DNA from: JBGQDM01 sp041495845
GTDB lineage: Bacteria > Acidobacteriota > Terriglobia > Terriglobales > Acidobacteriaceae
Direction: 5' to 3'
DNA length: 26,009 nucleotides
Assembly (NCBI GenBank): GCA_041495845.1
Contig: JBGQDM010000040.1
Coordinates: 1 to 26,009 of the forward strand
A model generated the notes under the pieces. The model was not told the DNA's origin and did no database searches. It saw only the letters and a program-made list of their open reading frames with translations. Shown here one piece after another: positions 1 through 8,246 of the stretch (the stretch's first letter is position 1; every line of letters starts with the position of its first letter). The position numbers and the translations under genes were made by a program.

Positions 1-1
1 G

Positions 2-595
2 AGTGAGCGGGCGGTGGCACGAGGCACGCGGCTCAGCGACGTTCTCAAACTGGCCGGGCAAGTGCGGAAGCTACGTCCACACGCCGGGCTGATCGTGTTT
101 TCGTATCTCAATCCGATTCTTCGCTTCGGGCTGAAGCAGTTCGCCGGCGCCGCGGAAGACGCCGGGTTGGACGGCGCGCTGGTGACCGACTTGCCGCCGG
201 AAGAAGCGGAAACATATTTGCACGAGATGCATGTACGAAACCTGGCAACTGTATTTCTGGTCGCGCCCACCAGTCCAGAAGCGCGGCTGCAAGCCATTGC
301 GCGGGTGAGCACGGGGTTTGTGTACGCCGTTTCCCGCACCGGGATCACTGGAGCGCGAGGCGAATTTCCACCCGAAGCCCAAGACTTGGTGAAGCGCTTG
401 CGGCGGCGGACCAAGCTGCCGGTGGTGGTGGGCTTTGGCATTGCCAGCGCCGAGCAGTTCGAGCGTGCGGGAGAATTTGCGGATGCGGTGGTGGTCGGCA
501 GCGCGCTGGTGGAGTTGATCGAGCGAAACGCCGGTGCGGAAGCAGCAGCGGTAGACAAGTTTGTGCGCGGCCTGTTGCGCGCGCGGAGAGCTTGA
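2..595 (+). CDS. trpA: Tryptophan synthase alpha subunit, 5'-truncated by window edge
   Basis: TrpA cleaves indole-3-glycerol phosphate to indole and glyceraldehyde-3-phosphate, and the indole is channelled to TrpB. The reading frame is open from the first bases (SERAVARGTRL), so the start lies outside the window; the GTG at 14 is internal. About 197 of a usual ~265 residues are visible. Family signatures are VFSYLNPI, DGALVTDLPPEE (the strand carrying the phosphate-side acid), the mobile loop VSRTGITGAR and the phosphate-binding PVVVGFGIASAEQ. The stop at 593-595 sits 17 nt before the chorismate mutase ATG, so the two are probably co-transcribed. trpB is expected just upstream but is not in view. 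Confidence 0.96.
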   Translation, partial: SERAVARGTRLSDVLKLAGQVRKLRPHAGLIVFSYLNPILRFGLKQFAGAAEDAGLDGALVTDLPPEEAETYLHEMHVRNLATVFLVAPTSPEARLQAIARVSTGFVYAVSRTGITGARGEFPPEAQDLVKRLRRRTKLPVVVGFGIASAEQFERAGEFADAVVVGSALVELIERNAGAEAAAVDKFVRGLLRARRA

Positions 596-612
596 CACGG
601 GAGGATGGAGCC

Positions 613-933
613 ATGGAGATCGCGGATTGGCGCAAGAAGATTGATGACCTGGATCGGCAGTTGGTGGAGTTACTGAGCGAGCGGGCGCGCGCCGCGCACG
701 AGATCGGCCGCGTGAAGCGCGAGCGTGCTTTGCCGATTTACGAGCCCGACCGCGAGCGTGCCGTGTTTGACAACGTGCGCCGGGTCAACCGCGGGCCGCT
801 GCCCGACCGCGATCTGGTGGCCATCTTCGAGCGCGTGATGGACATGATGCGGAAGATCCAGCAGGAAGAAATTTCGCCTGGTGTGCCGGAAGCTAGCGGA
901 GAAACCGAGTTGGACCAAGACTTGAAAGATTGA
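613..933 (+). CDS. AroQ-class chorismate mutase
   Basis: This gene converts chorismate to prephenate, the branch point to Phe and Tyr. The protein is a short all-helical AroQ type of 106 residues. Active-site residues known from the E. coli P-protein mutase domain can be placed: Arg7 (WRKKIDDLD), Arg24 (LLSERARAA), Lys35 (GRVKRE), Arg47 and Glu48 (EPDRERAVF), and a Gln in RKIQQEE. The frame opens at a TTG (592), but the ATG at 613 is chosen because GGGAGGA lies about 7 nt upstream and homologues begin near this point. The C-terminal ~20 residues are acidic and look unstructured. It is encoded immediately before DAHP synthase as a separate polypeptide; in some Bacillus-type enzymes the two activities are fused. 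Confidence 0.93.
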   Translation: MEIADWRKKIDDLDRQLVELLSERARAAHEIGRVKRERALPIYEPDRERAVFDNVRRVNRGPLPDRDLVAIFERVMDMMRKIQQEEISPGVPEASGETELDQDLKD

Positions 934-1002
934 TTTGCAGGCCGGGTAGTTCGCGCGGCCTTCAACCGCATTGAGCGAAGAATCTGGAATTGAGGAAAAG
1001 CC

Positions 1003-2022
1003 ATGATCGTAGCCATGCAGGACGGGGCAACTGACGAGCAAATCCAGCACGTGGTGGAACACCTGGTAAGGATGGGGTTCGCGGTGCACCGTACCACGGG
1101 CGTCAAGCAGACGGTGCTGGCCGGCGTTGGCGCGCGCCGTGAATTTGATATTCGCGACCTCGAGGTCATGCCCGGCGTGCAACAGGTATATCGCATCAGT
1201 GCGCCCTACAAGCTGGCGGGGCGCGGCTTCCGGCCGGAGGGTACGGTGGTGGACTTGGGGAACGGCGTAAAGGTCGGAGGCGGCGAAGTGGTGGTGATGG
1301 CCGGGCCTTGTTCGGTAGAGTCGCGCGAGCAAATTTTTACCGTGGCGGAACTGGTGGCCAAAGCTGGAGCGCGCGTGCTGCGCGGTGGGGCTTTCAAGCC
1401 GCGTTCGTCACCATATTCATTCCAGGGCTTGGGCGAGGAAGGCCTCAAGCTGATGCGGGAAGCGGCCGACCGCTTCGGCATGCTGATGATCAGCGAAGTA
1501 ATGGAGATCGGCCAGATTCCGCTGATGCTGACCTATGTGGACGTCTTGCAGGTGGGCGCGCGCAACATGCAAAATTTCAATTTACTGCGCGAGTTGGGCA
1601 AGCTGCGCAAGCCGGTGCTGTTAAAACGCGGGATTGCCGCCACCCTGGAGGAACTGCTGCTTTCAGCCGAGTACATTCTGGCCGGCGGGAACTACGACGT
1701 GATTCTGTGTGAGCGCGGCATCCGCACCTTTGAAACCTATACGCGGAACACGCTGGATATTTCTGCGATTCCGATTGTGCACAAGCTGTCACACCTGCCC
1801 ATCACCGCCGACCCTTCGCATGGGACCGGCCGGCGCGACAAAGTGGCGCCCATGGCGCGGGCGGCTGTGGCCGCCGGAGCCGATGCGTTGATCATTGAAG
1901 TGCATCATGATCCCGAGCAAGCCCTGTCGGACGGGGCGCAATCGTTGTATCCGCAGCAATTCGAGCAACTGATGCAGGAGTTGCGCATGATTGCGCCGGC
2001 GGTGGGGCGGAAGGTAGCGTAA
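1003..2022 (+). CDS. aroF: 3-deoxy-7-phosphoheptulonate (DAHP) synthase, type I-beta with regulatory domain
   Basis: The enzyme condenses phosphoenolpyruvate and erythrose-4-phosphate as the first step of the shikimate pathway. The 339 residues match the length of the Thermotoga maritima enzyme. Residues ~1-70 form a ferredoxin-like (ACT-like) regulatory domain that in this subclass mediates feedback inhibition. The TIM barrel follows from ~80. Metal ligands are visible at Cys103 (AGPCSVES), His273 (DPSHGTGRRD), Glu299 (LIIEVHHDP) and Asp310 (LSDGAQSL), each one residue offset from the Thermotoga positions. RGGAFKPRSSPYSFQG is the substrate-binding loop. GAGGAAAAG precedes the ATG as a ribosome binding site. 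The 69-nt gap after the chorismate mutase shows no obvious terminator, which supports an operon. Confidence 0.97.
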   Translation: MIVAMQDGATDEQIQHVVEHLVRMGFAVHRTTGVKQTVLAGVGARREFDIRDLEVMPGVQQVYRISAPYKLAGRGFRPEGTVVDLGNGVKVGGGEVVVMAGPCSVESREQIFTVAELVAKAGARVLRGGAFKPRSSPYSFQGLGEEGLKLMREAADRFGMLMISEVMEIGQIPLMLTYVDVLQVGARNMQNFNLLRELGKLRKPVLLKRGIAATLEELLLSAEYILAGGNYDVILCERGIRTFETYTRNTLDISAIPIVHKLSHLPITADPSHGTGRRDKVAPMARAAVAAGADALIIEVHHDPEQALSDGAQSLYPQQFEQLMQELRMIAPAVGRKVA

Positions 2023-2026
2023 GAGA

Positions 2027-2878
2027 TTGCGCATCCAGCAGATCACGATTATCGGTACTGGCTTGATTGGTGGCTCGCTGGCGTTGGCGCTGCGCCAGGC
2101 TGGTTTCATGGGGCGCCTGCTCGGATGCGACTCAGCCGCCGTGCTCGATCAGGCGCTGCGTTTGCGGCTGGTTGAGGGCGGATCCACCAACCCGGCGGAA
2201 GCGGTGATCGGCAGCGATGTTGTCGTGCTGGCCACGCCGGTCGGCGCGATCATCGACCTGGTGCGGCAGTTGGGTGCGACGCTGCCTTCCCGCGTGCTTC
2301 TGACCGACGTCGGCAGCACCAAGGCGGAGGTGGTTCGCACCGCCATCGAAGTCATGGGCAAAAGCGCGCCGCGGCGGTTTCTTGCCGGACATCCCATGGC
2401 CGGAAAAGAAACGTGCGGGCTGGAGAGCGCCGACGCGCGCCTCTTTCAGGACGCGGCTTGGTTCGTGACGCCGCTCCCGGGCCAGGACTTCAAGGGTGGT
2501 CTGGCGGCGGAATTTCTCGGCTGGATCGAAAAGATCGGTGCGCGCATTGCCACCCTCGATGCGGCGCGGCATGATCGACTGTGCGCTTGGATCAGCCATG
2601 TGCCGCAAATGATTTCGACGGCCATGGCCGCGTCGCTCGTGGAAGTGTTCGGTGAAGACCTGCCGCTGCTGGAGGCCGGAGGACGGGCGTTGCGGGAGAT
2701 GACACGGATTTCGGCGAGTCCCTACTCCATGTGGCGCGACATTGCGCTCACCAATAAGAAAAATATCGGCGATGCGCTCTGGCAACTGGAGCAGCGGCTG
2801 GCACACATCCGTGAAAACCTGGACACGCGGGAACTAGCCGAGGAGTTTGAGCGAGCACACCAGCTGAAGAAATATTGA
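2027..2878 (+). CDS. tyrA: Prephenate dehydrogenase
   Basis: TyrA oxidatively decarboxylates prephenate to 4-hydroxyphenylpyruvate with NAD(P). The 283-residue protein starts at a TTG only 4 nt after the aroF stop, which suggests translational coupling. The N-terminal Rossmann motif GTGLIGGSLA is at residues 10-19. The prephenate-dehydrogenase signatures VGSTKAEV, GHPMAGKE and the helical-domain motif HDRLCAWISHVPQMIS follow, the last carrying the family histidine HVPQ. No C-terminal ACT domain is present, so feedback control must act elsewhere, possibly through DAHP synthase. An alternative start downstream would cut into the nucleotide-binding strand, so the TTG is preferred. Confidence 0.96.
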   Translation: MRIQQITIIGTGLIGGSLALALRQAGFMGRLLGCDSAAVLDQALRLRLVEGGSTNPAEAVIGSDVVVLATPVGAIIDLVRQLGATLPSRVLLTDVGSTKAEVVRTAIEVMGKSAPRRFLAGHPMAGKETCGLESADARLFQDAAWFVTPLPGQDFKGGLAAEFLGWIEKIGARIATLDAARHDRLCAWISHVPQMISTAMAASLVEVFGEDLPLLEAGGRALREMTRISASPYSMWRDIALTNKKNIGDALWQLEQRLAHIRENLDTRELAEEFERAHQLKKY

Positions 2879-2913
2879 AGAATCGCAGAAGTCAAATTGC
2901 AGAAGTGATTCAA

Positions 2914-2957
2914 GAATTGCCGAATTGAACTGCCCAAGTTCGATAATCCGGCAATTC
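2914..2957. repeat. Intergenic inverted repeat
   Basis: GAATTGCCG (2914-2922) and CGGCAATTC (2949-2957) can form a 9-bp stem between tyrA and the methyltransferase-like gene. The preceding bases repeat the phrase CGCAGAAGT / GCAGAAGT, which recurs after 3430. There is no T-tract, so it is not a convincing terminator. Confidence 0.5.
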
Positions 2958-2990
2958 GTCAATGCGACAATTTCTACGGGGGTGTGACTC

Positions 2991-3413
2991 ATGCCGATGG
3001 ATCCGGGGGCGAAGTTCGTGACGTTTGTGCCGCTGGTGCCGATTGTGGCGGTGATGGTCGTTCTGTCGGGCGGGTCGTGGGACCGCTGGCGGGTTGCCGG
3101 GCTGGTGCTGTTGGTGATGGGCATGACGCTGCTGACCGTGGCGCGTCTGCAGCTGGGCAATTCGTTCTCGGTGACGCCTCAGGCCAAGGTGCTGGTAACG
3201 CGCGGCATTTATTCCAAGATTCGCCACCCGGTCTATGTGTTTTCCGCTATCGCGCTGGTGGGGATGGCGCTCTATGTCCCGGTTCACTGGTTGCTCCTGC
3301 TCCTGCTCCCCATTATTCCCATGCAGGTCTGGCGGGCACGCCGGGAAGAGAAAGTTCTGATCGCACGCTTTGGCGAGGAGTACACACGGTACAAAGCAAC
3401 GACGTGGTTTTGA
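2991..3413 (+). CDS. Isoprenylcysteine carboxyl methyltransferase-like membrane protein
   Basis: The 140-residue integral membrane protein belongs to the ICMT/PEMT-like superfamily. Two N-terminal hydrophobic segments (~10-27 and ~34-52) and a long hydrophobic stretch (~82-112) flank the conserved GIYSKIRHPVY motif. The C-terminal REEKVLIARFGEEYTRYKA is the AdoMet-binding end of the family. Bacterial members mostly have unknown substrates; methylation of a lipid or a small hydrophobic thiol is a family-level guess. The ATG at 2991 follows GGGGGTG about 8 nt upstream. It is separated from tyrA by 112 nt with an inverted repeat, so it is probably its own unit. Confidence 0.88.
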   Translation: MPMDPGAKFVTFVPLVPIVAVMVVLSGGSWDRWRVAGLVLLVMGMTLLTVARLQLGNSFSVTPQAKVLVTRGIYSKIRHPVYVFSAIALVGMALYVPVHWLLLLLLPIIPMQVWRARREEKVLIARFGEEYTRYKATTWF

Positions 3414-3435
3414 AACTGTGAAGCATGGCAGAAGT

Positions 3436-3525
3436 CAGATTGCAGATTGCAGAAGTTACCCCTGGTTCGCGAGCAGGGGCCTTTCTTCCGCGATTTAACT
3501 TCTGCAATCTGAAATCCGCAATCTG
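3436..3525. repeat. Nested intergenic inverted repeat with inner terminator-like hairpin
   Basis: CAGATTGCAGAAGTT (3443-3457) is perfectly complementary to AACTTCTGCAATCTG (3497-3511). A second arm, CAGATTGC (3436-3443), matches GCAATCTG (3518-3525). Inside lies CCCCTG (3459-3464) paired with CAGGGG (3474-3479), followed by CCTTTCTT, which looks like a weak intrinsic terminator for the upstream gene. The nesting and tandem ATTGCAG units suggest a small repeat element rather than only a terminator. Confidence 0.6.
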
Positions 3526-3580
3526 AAATCGACCCTTGAAGTCTGCCCCCCGGAATGCTTTTCATTTAGAATCCCCCCGT

Positions 3581-4285
3581 ATGAACAAGGTTGTAGCAAA
3601 CGCAGAGGAAGCGGTCCGCGATGTGTTCGACGGTGCTTCCATCATGATTGGCGGGTTCGGCTTGTGCGGCAACCCGGAAAACTTGATTCGGGCGCTGGTC
3701 AAAAAAGGCACGAAGAACCTGACCACCATTTCCAACAATGCCGGGGTAGACGGCACGGGTGTGGGCTTGCTGCTGGCGGCCGGGCAAATCCGGTGCCACG
3801 TCGGCACTTACGTCGGCGAGAACAAACTGCTGGAAGAGATGGTGCTCAAGGGTCAGGTGGAGCTGCAACTCATCCCGCAGGGAACCTTTTCCGAGCGCAT
3901 GCGCGCGGCGGGCGCGGGCATTGCCGGGTTCTATACACCGACGGGCGTGGGTACGGTGGTGGCCGAGGGCAAAGAAGTGCGCGAGTTTGACGGGCGCAAG
4001 TATCTGCTGGAACAGGCGCTGCACGCCGACTTTGCGTTTGTGAAGGCGTGGAAAGGCGACAAATGGGGTAATCTCGTTTACCGCAAGACCGCGCGCAATT
4101 TTAATCCCATGATGGCGACGGCGGCGAAGGTGACGATTGCCGAAGTGGAAGAACTGGTGCCCGTCGGAAAGCTGGAGCCGGACCTGGTGCACACGCCGAG
4201 CGTTTACGTGAAACGGATCTTTGTGGGCGAGTTCTTTGAGAAGCGGATCGAGAAGCGCACCGTGCGGAAGGCGGTGTCACAATGA
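3581..4285 (+). CDS. scoA: 3-oxoacid (succinyl-CoA:acetoacetate-type) CoA-transferase subunit A
   Basis: The 234-residue alpha subunit is of family I CoA-transferase type. GGFGLCGNPENLI near residue 25 is the subunit A signature, and TISNNAGVDGTGVGLLL and LIPQGTFSERMRAAGAGI are also typical. The complex transfers CoA between succinyl-CoA and a 3-oxoacid in ketone-body or fatty-acid breakdown, and the exact acceptor cannot be read from sequence. The frame opens at a TTG (3536), but the ATG at 3581 gives the usual N-terminus (MNKVVANAEEAV). No good Shine-Dalgarno is seen in front of it. The stop overlaps the next gene's ATG (ATGA at 4282), which indicates translational coupling. Confidence 0.93.
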   Translation: MNKVVANAEEAVRDVFDGASIMIGGFGLCGNPENLIRALVKKGTKNLTTISNNAGVDGTGVGLLLAAGQIRCHVGTYVGENKLLEEMVLKGQVELQLIPQGTFSERMRAAGAGIAGFYTPTGVGTVVAEGKEVREFDGRKYLLEQALHADFAFVKAWKGDKWGNLVYRKTARNFNPMMATAAKVTIAEVEELVPVGKLEPDLVHTPSVYVKRIFVGEFFEKRIEKRTVRKAVSQ

Positions 4286-4971
4286 GCACACTGCCCAAGG
4301 CGATGAAGCAAAAAGACACGGAGAAGCGCGACCGCATCGTGCGGCGCATCGCGCGCGAGTTGCGCGATGGGTTCTACGTGAATCTCGGCATTGGCGTGCC
4401 CACGCTGGTGGCCAACTGCGTGCCGCCGGGCATGGACGTGATCCTGCAGAGCGAGAACGGCATGCTGGGGATTGGACCGTTTCCGTTCGAGGGCCACGAG
4501 GACGCCGACCTGATCAACGCGGGCAAGGAAACGGTGAGCGAGATTGCGGGCACGAGTTATTTTTCCAGTGCGGATTCTTTCGCCATGATTCGCGGCGGGC
4601 ACATTGATCTCAGCGTGCTGGGCGCGATGGAAGTGGATGAAGAAGGCAACCTGGCCAACTGGATGATACCGGGAAAGATGGTAAAGGGCATGGGCGGCGC
4701 CATGGACTTAGTCGCGGGAGCGCGGCGCGTGATCATCGCCATGGAACACACCACGAAAGACGGCGCGCCCAAGATTCTGAAGAAGTGCACGCTACCCTTG
4801 ACCGGGGTCAGAGTGGTGGACACGATCGTGTCGGAGATGGCCTACATCCGGGTGACACCACAAGGGTTGGTGTTAGAGGAAATCGCCCCGGGGCTGACGG
4901 CAGAACACGTGCAGAAGGCGACCGAGCCAAAGCTGATTATCAGTCCGCAGTTGAAGGTGATGGAGACGTAG
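4282..4971 (+). CDS. scoB: 3-oxoacid CoA-transferase subunit B
   Basis: The 229-residue beta subunit carries the catalytic glutamate, Glu58 in LQSENGMLG, which forms the enzyme-CoA thioester. NLGIGVPTLVAN near residue 34 and DLSVLGAMEVDEEGNLANW are family hallmarks. It starts inside the scoA stop codon. The gene ends 5 nt before the convergent stop of the minus-strand membrane protein at 4977, leaving no room for a terminator between them, so opposing transcripts should overlap. Confidence 0.95.
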   Translation: MSTLPKAMKQKDTEKRDRIVRRIARELRDGFYVNLGIGVPTLVANCVPPGMDVILQSENGMLGIGPFPFEGHEDADLINAGKETVSEIAGTSYFSSADSFAMIRGGHIDLSVLGAMEVDEEGNLANWMIPGKMVKGMGGAMDLVAGARRVIIAMEHTTKDGAPKILKKCTLPLTGVRVVDTIVSEMAYIRVTPQGLVLEEIAPGLTAEHVQKATEPKLIISPQLKVMET

Positions 4972-4976
4972 CCACC

Positions 4977-5177
4977 TCAGATCCTTCCCGGAGCCGCCAG
5001 CAAGCGCGCGGGCAGCGTGAAGAGCGCCCAGATCAGTTTCAGCACGCCGTCCACCGCGATGCCAACCACGCGAAACGGCAGCAGCAGCACCCAGACAATC
5101 GGATAAAGAACCAGGGCCAGGATCGCCAGCGGCCAACACATCACCAGCAGCAAACACCACAGGATGAAAGTCAGCAT
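4977..5177 (-). CDS. Small hydrophobic membrane protein, unknown function
   Basis: The 66-residue protein is almost entirely hydrophobic, with one long or two short membrane segments (~3-32) and an amphipathic or re-entrant stretch with Arg residues at the C-terminus. The start is well supported because GGAGGTGCG precedes the ATG on the minus strand. I do not recognise the family. It lies between uvrA (upstream on the same strand, 90 nt) and the convergent scoB. Co-transcription with uvrA is possible, but nothing links it to DNA repair. Confidence 0.75.
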   Translation of the reverse strand: MLTFILWCLLLVMCWPLAILALVLYPIVWVLLLPFRVVGIAVDGVLKLIWALFTLPARLLAAPGRI

Positions 5178-5267
5178 CGCGCACCTCCGCTGCTTTTAGG
5201 ATACGCAAACTTGAGGCTGCGAGTTCGCCGTGCAAAGGCAGCTCAGTTTGGGCGATTCGATCGCACG

Positions 5268-8060
5268 TCACGCTTTGCGCGCCGCTCCGCCAAAATACTG
5301 CGCCAGCGCTTGACCGGTGTAGGACTTCTTCACCCGCGCCACTTGCTCTGGCGTGCCCTGTGCCACCAGGCGACCGCCCTCGTCGCCGCCTTCCGGACCC
5401 AGGTCCAGAATCCAGTCCGCATTGCGGATTACGTCCAGGTTGTGTTCGATGATGATGACGGTATTGCCCAGATCGGTGAGCCGGTGCAGCACGTCGAGCA
5501 ACTTGCTGACGTCCTCAAAGTGCAGGCCGGTGGTGGGTTCGTCGAGCAGGTAGAGAGTCTTTCCCGTCTGGCGTTTACTCAGTTCGCGCGCCAGTTTGAT
5601 GCGCTGGGCTTCGCCGCCGGAGAGCGTGACCGCGGATTGGCCGAGATGGATATATCCCAGGCCAACGTCCACCAGGGTCTGCAGTTTCTGGCGCACGCCG
5701 GGAACATTCTCGAGCAGCAGCAGCGCGTCCGCCACCGGAGTCTCGAGCAGGTCGGAGATGGAACAACCCTTGAAGCGTACCGCCAGCGTCTCATGGTTGT
5801 AGCGTTTGCCGCCGCAGACTTCACACACCACATACACGTCGGGCAGAAAGTTCATCTCAATGCGGCGCTGGCCTTCGCCCTGGCAGGCTTCACAGCGCCC
5901 GCCGGGAACGTTAAAAGAGAAGCGCCCGGGCTTGTACCCGCGCTCGCGCGATTCGGGCAGCATGGCGTAGAGATCGCGAATCTGTGCGAACACGCCGGTG
6001 TAAGTCGCGGGATTGGAGCGAGGCGTACGCCCGATCGGCGACTGATCAATGCGAATGACCTTGTCCACCGCCTCAAAGCCGGAAAGCGCCTTGTGCTCGC
6101 CGGGCTCTTCGCGCGAACGGTACAGTTTGCGGGCGAGCGCGCGGTAAAGGATGTCGTTGACCAGGGTGCTCTTGCCGGAGCCGGAAACGCCGGTCACCAC
6201 CGTCATCACGCCGAGGGGGAAACTGGCATCCAGGTTCTTCAGATTGTTTTCCCGTGCGCCGAGGATGGTGATGGCCTTACCGTTGACCGCGCGCCGTTCC
6301 GGCCGCATCGGAATTCGTTTGCGGCCAGACATGTAGGCGCCGGTAAGAGAACGCTCTGACTGGGTGATTTCTTCGGCCGTGCCCGCCGCCACCAGCTCGC
6401 CCCCGTGCCTGCCTGCGCCGGGACCAAGATCAATCACGTAGTCCGCTCGACGAATGGTCTCCTCGTCGTGTTCCACCACCAGCACCGTGTTGCCCAGGTC
6501 GCGCAGGGCCGTGAGCGCCGCCAGCAGCCGGTTGTTGTCGCGGTGATGCAATCCGATGGAGGGCTCGTCCAACACATAGAGCACACCACGCAGCCGGGAA
6601 CCAATCTGCGTCGCCAGACGAATGCGCTGGCCCTCGCCGCCGGAAAGCGTGGCGGCAGAACGGTCCAGCGAAATGTAATTCATCCCCACCGCATTCAGAA
6701 ATTCCAGCCGCTCGATGATTTCGTGCATGATGCGCCCGGCGATGATTCGCTCGCGTCCTTGCAAAACGACCTGGCGCGCGGCCGCGAGCGCCCGGACCAC
6801 CGGCAGCACGGTGAAATCGGCAATGGACATGCCGTTCACTTTCACCGCCAGACTCTCCGGCCGCAGACGCTGGCCGTGGCAGACGGAGCATTCACTGGCT
6901 GACATGTAGTCCATGAGCCAGTCGCGATAGCCCACCGAGGCGGACTCCTCCAGGTTCTTCTTGAGCTGGTTGATGATGCCGCGAAACCCGCTCTTCGAGC
7001 CGGTGCGCTGCGTCTCGCCGTAAAGCAACAGGTTCTGTGCCTTTTCCGGCAGTTGCTCGAAGGGTGTGGCCAGATCGATCTCATGCGCGTGCGCCGCCAG
7101 CTGCACCATGTGAATCAGATTCGTCGAGGACGAGCCCGGACCGAGCCCGCCATCGAACAGCGGCTTGGACCAGTCCACAATCACCTTCGCGGGATCGAAA
7201 TCATACTTGCTCCCCAGACCGTGGCACTCCGGACACGCGCCATACATGCTGTTGAAGGAAAACGAACGCGGCTCCAGCTGCGGCACACTGATGCCGCAAT
7301 CCGGGCAAGCCAGTTTGGAGGAGTAGAGCTGCTCTTCGCCGCCGACAATGGCCACCTGCACCAGGCCGTCCGCCAGCTTCATGGCCAGCGCCACGCTCTG
7401 CTCCAGCCGCCCCTGGATTTCCGGCTTCACCAGCAGCCGGTCAATCACCACTTCAATGGTGTGGTTCTTGCGCTTGTCGAGTTGGAGTTCGTCTTCCAGA
7501 TTGATCAGTTCGCCATCCACGCGGGCCCGGGTGAAGCCGGATTGCACCAGCTTCTCCAGCTCTTTCTTGAACTCGCCCTTGCGCCCGCGCACGATCGGCG
7601 CCAGCACCATGACGCGGTCTTCCGCCTTGATGGCGAGCACCCGCTGCACAATCTGCTCGGCGGATTGCCGGGTAATGGCGCGGCCACAGGTGGGGCAGTG
7701 CGGCACACCAATGGAGGCGTACAAAAGGCGAAGATAGTCGTAGATTTCCGTGATCGTGCCCACGGTGGATCGCGGGCTCCGGCTGGTGGTCTTTTGCTCA
7801 ATGGAGATGGCCGGACTCAGACCGTCAATGGCGTCTACGTCGGGCCGCTCCATCTGGTCCAGGAACTGGCGGGCGTAGGCGGAAAGCGTCTCCACGTACC
7901 GCCGTTGGCCCTCGGCGTAGATGGTGTCAAACGCCAGCGAAGACTTGCCCGAACCAGAGAGGCCGGTGATGACGGTGAGGGTGTTGCGGGGGATGCGGAC
8001 GTCAATGTTCTTGAGATTGTGCTGGCGGGCGCCGCGTACGGTGATGGCAAGAATTGGCAT
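5268..8060 (-). CDS. uvrA: Excinuclease ABC subunit A
   Basis: UvrA is the damage-recognition ATPase of nucleotide excision repair; a dimer loads UvrB at lesions. The 930 residues are close to the usual ~940. Domains in order are: Walker A GLSGSGKSSLAF (33-44); the UvrB-binding and insertion regions; a first zinc module with CPDCG and CPECHGLG; the ABC signature LSGGEGQRIRLA with Walker B VLYVLDEPSIGLHH; the second Walker A GVSGSGKSTLVND; a second zinc module (CEACQGEG and CEVCGGKRYN); and the second signature LSGGEAQRIKLA with TLYLLDEPTTGLHF. The gene is complete, with a weak Shine-Dalgarno before the ATG. It is divergent from the 8247 gene across 186 nt. Confidence 0.98.
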   Translation of the reverse strand: MPILAITVRGARQHNLKNIDVRIPRNTLTVITGLSGSGKSSLAFDTIYAEGQRRYVETLSAYARQFLDQMERPDVDAIDGLSPAISIEQKTTSRSPRSTVGTITEIYDYLRLLYASIGVPHCPTCGRAITRQSAEQIVQRVLAIKAEDRVMVLAPIVRGRKGEFKKELEKLVQSGFTRARVDGELINLEDELQLDKRKNHTIEVVIDRLLVKPEIQGRLEQSVALAMKLADGLVQVAIVGGEEQLYSSKLACPDCGISVPQLEPRSFSFNSMYGACPECHGLGSKYDFDPAKVIVDWSKPLFDGGLGPGSSSTNLIHMVQLAAHAHEIDLATPFEQLPEKAQNLLLYGETQRTGSKSGFRGIINQLKKNLEESASVGYRDWLMDYMSASECSVCHGQRLRPESLAVKVNGMSIADFTVLPVVRALAAARQVVLQGRERIIAGRIMHEIIERLEFLNAVGMNYISLDRSAATLSGGEGQRIRLATQIGSRLRGVLYVLDEPSIGLHHRDNNRLLAALTALRDLGNTVLVVEHDEETIRRADYVIDLGPGAGRHGGELVAAGTAEEITQSERSLTGAYMSGRKRIPMRPERRAVNGKAITILGARENNLKNLDASFPLGVMTVVTGVSGSGKSTLVNDILYRALARKLYRSREEPGEHKALSGFEAVDKVIRIDQSPIGRTPRSNPATYTGVFAQIRDLYAMLPESRERGYKPGRFSFNVPGGRCEACQGEGQRRIEMNFLPDVYVVCEVCGGKRYNHETLAVRFKGCSISDLLETPVADALLLLENVPGVRQKLQTLVDVGLGYIHLGQSAVTLSGGEAQRIKLARELSKRQTGKTLYLLDEPTTGLHFEDVSKLLDVLHRLTDLGNTVIIIEHNLDVIRNADWILDLGPEGGDEGGRLVAQGTPEQVARVKKSYTGQALAQYFGGAARKA

Positions 8061-8115
8061 TTACCCGGTGAGCAGGTCCTTCCGTAATATGGACGGGCAG
8101 CACAGATTCGTTAGA

Positions 8116-8139
8116 AAGTAGAAGTGCGCAACTCTACTT
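8116..8139. promoter_or_regulatory. Inverted repeat in the uvrA divergent promoter region
   Basis: AAGTAGA (8116-8122) and TCTACTT (8133-8139) form a 7-bp dyad with a 10-nt spacer, 56-79 nt upstream of the uvrA start. Its position would suit an operator for uvrA or for the opposite gene. It does not match the E. coli (CTGT-N8-ACAG) or Bacillus LexA box, and the LexA box of this lineage is unknown to me. No convincing -35/-10 pair was identified here. Confidence 0.3.
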
Positions 8140-8246
8140 ACGTATCTTAGTTGCTATTAGGAACGAGCGTCAACGCAGGTAGAGTGGCTTCGCCAGCCGG
8201 AAACCGGCGGCGGACTTGGAATCTGCCCTGTGAGGCTCGTTTGACG

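Noticed and set aside
4785..8087. Long plus-strand open frames opposite uvrA (4785-6359 and 7053-8087)
   Set aside because: They are antisense shadows of uvrA, produced by high GC; their translations have no recognisable domain and uvrA is certain.
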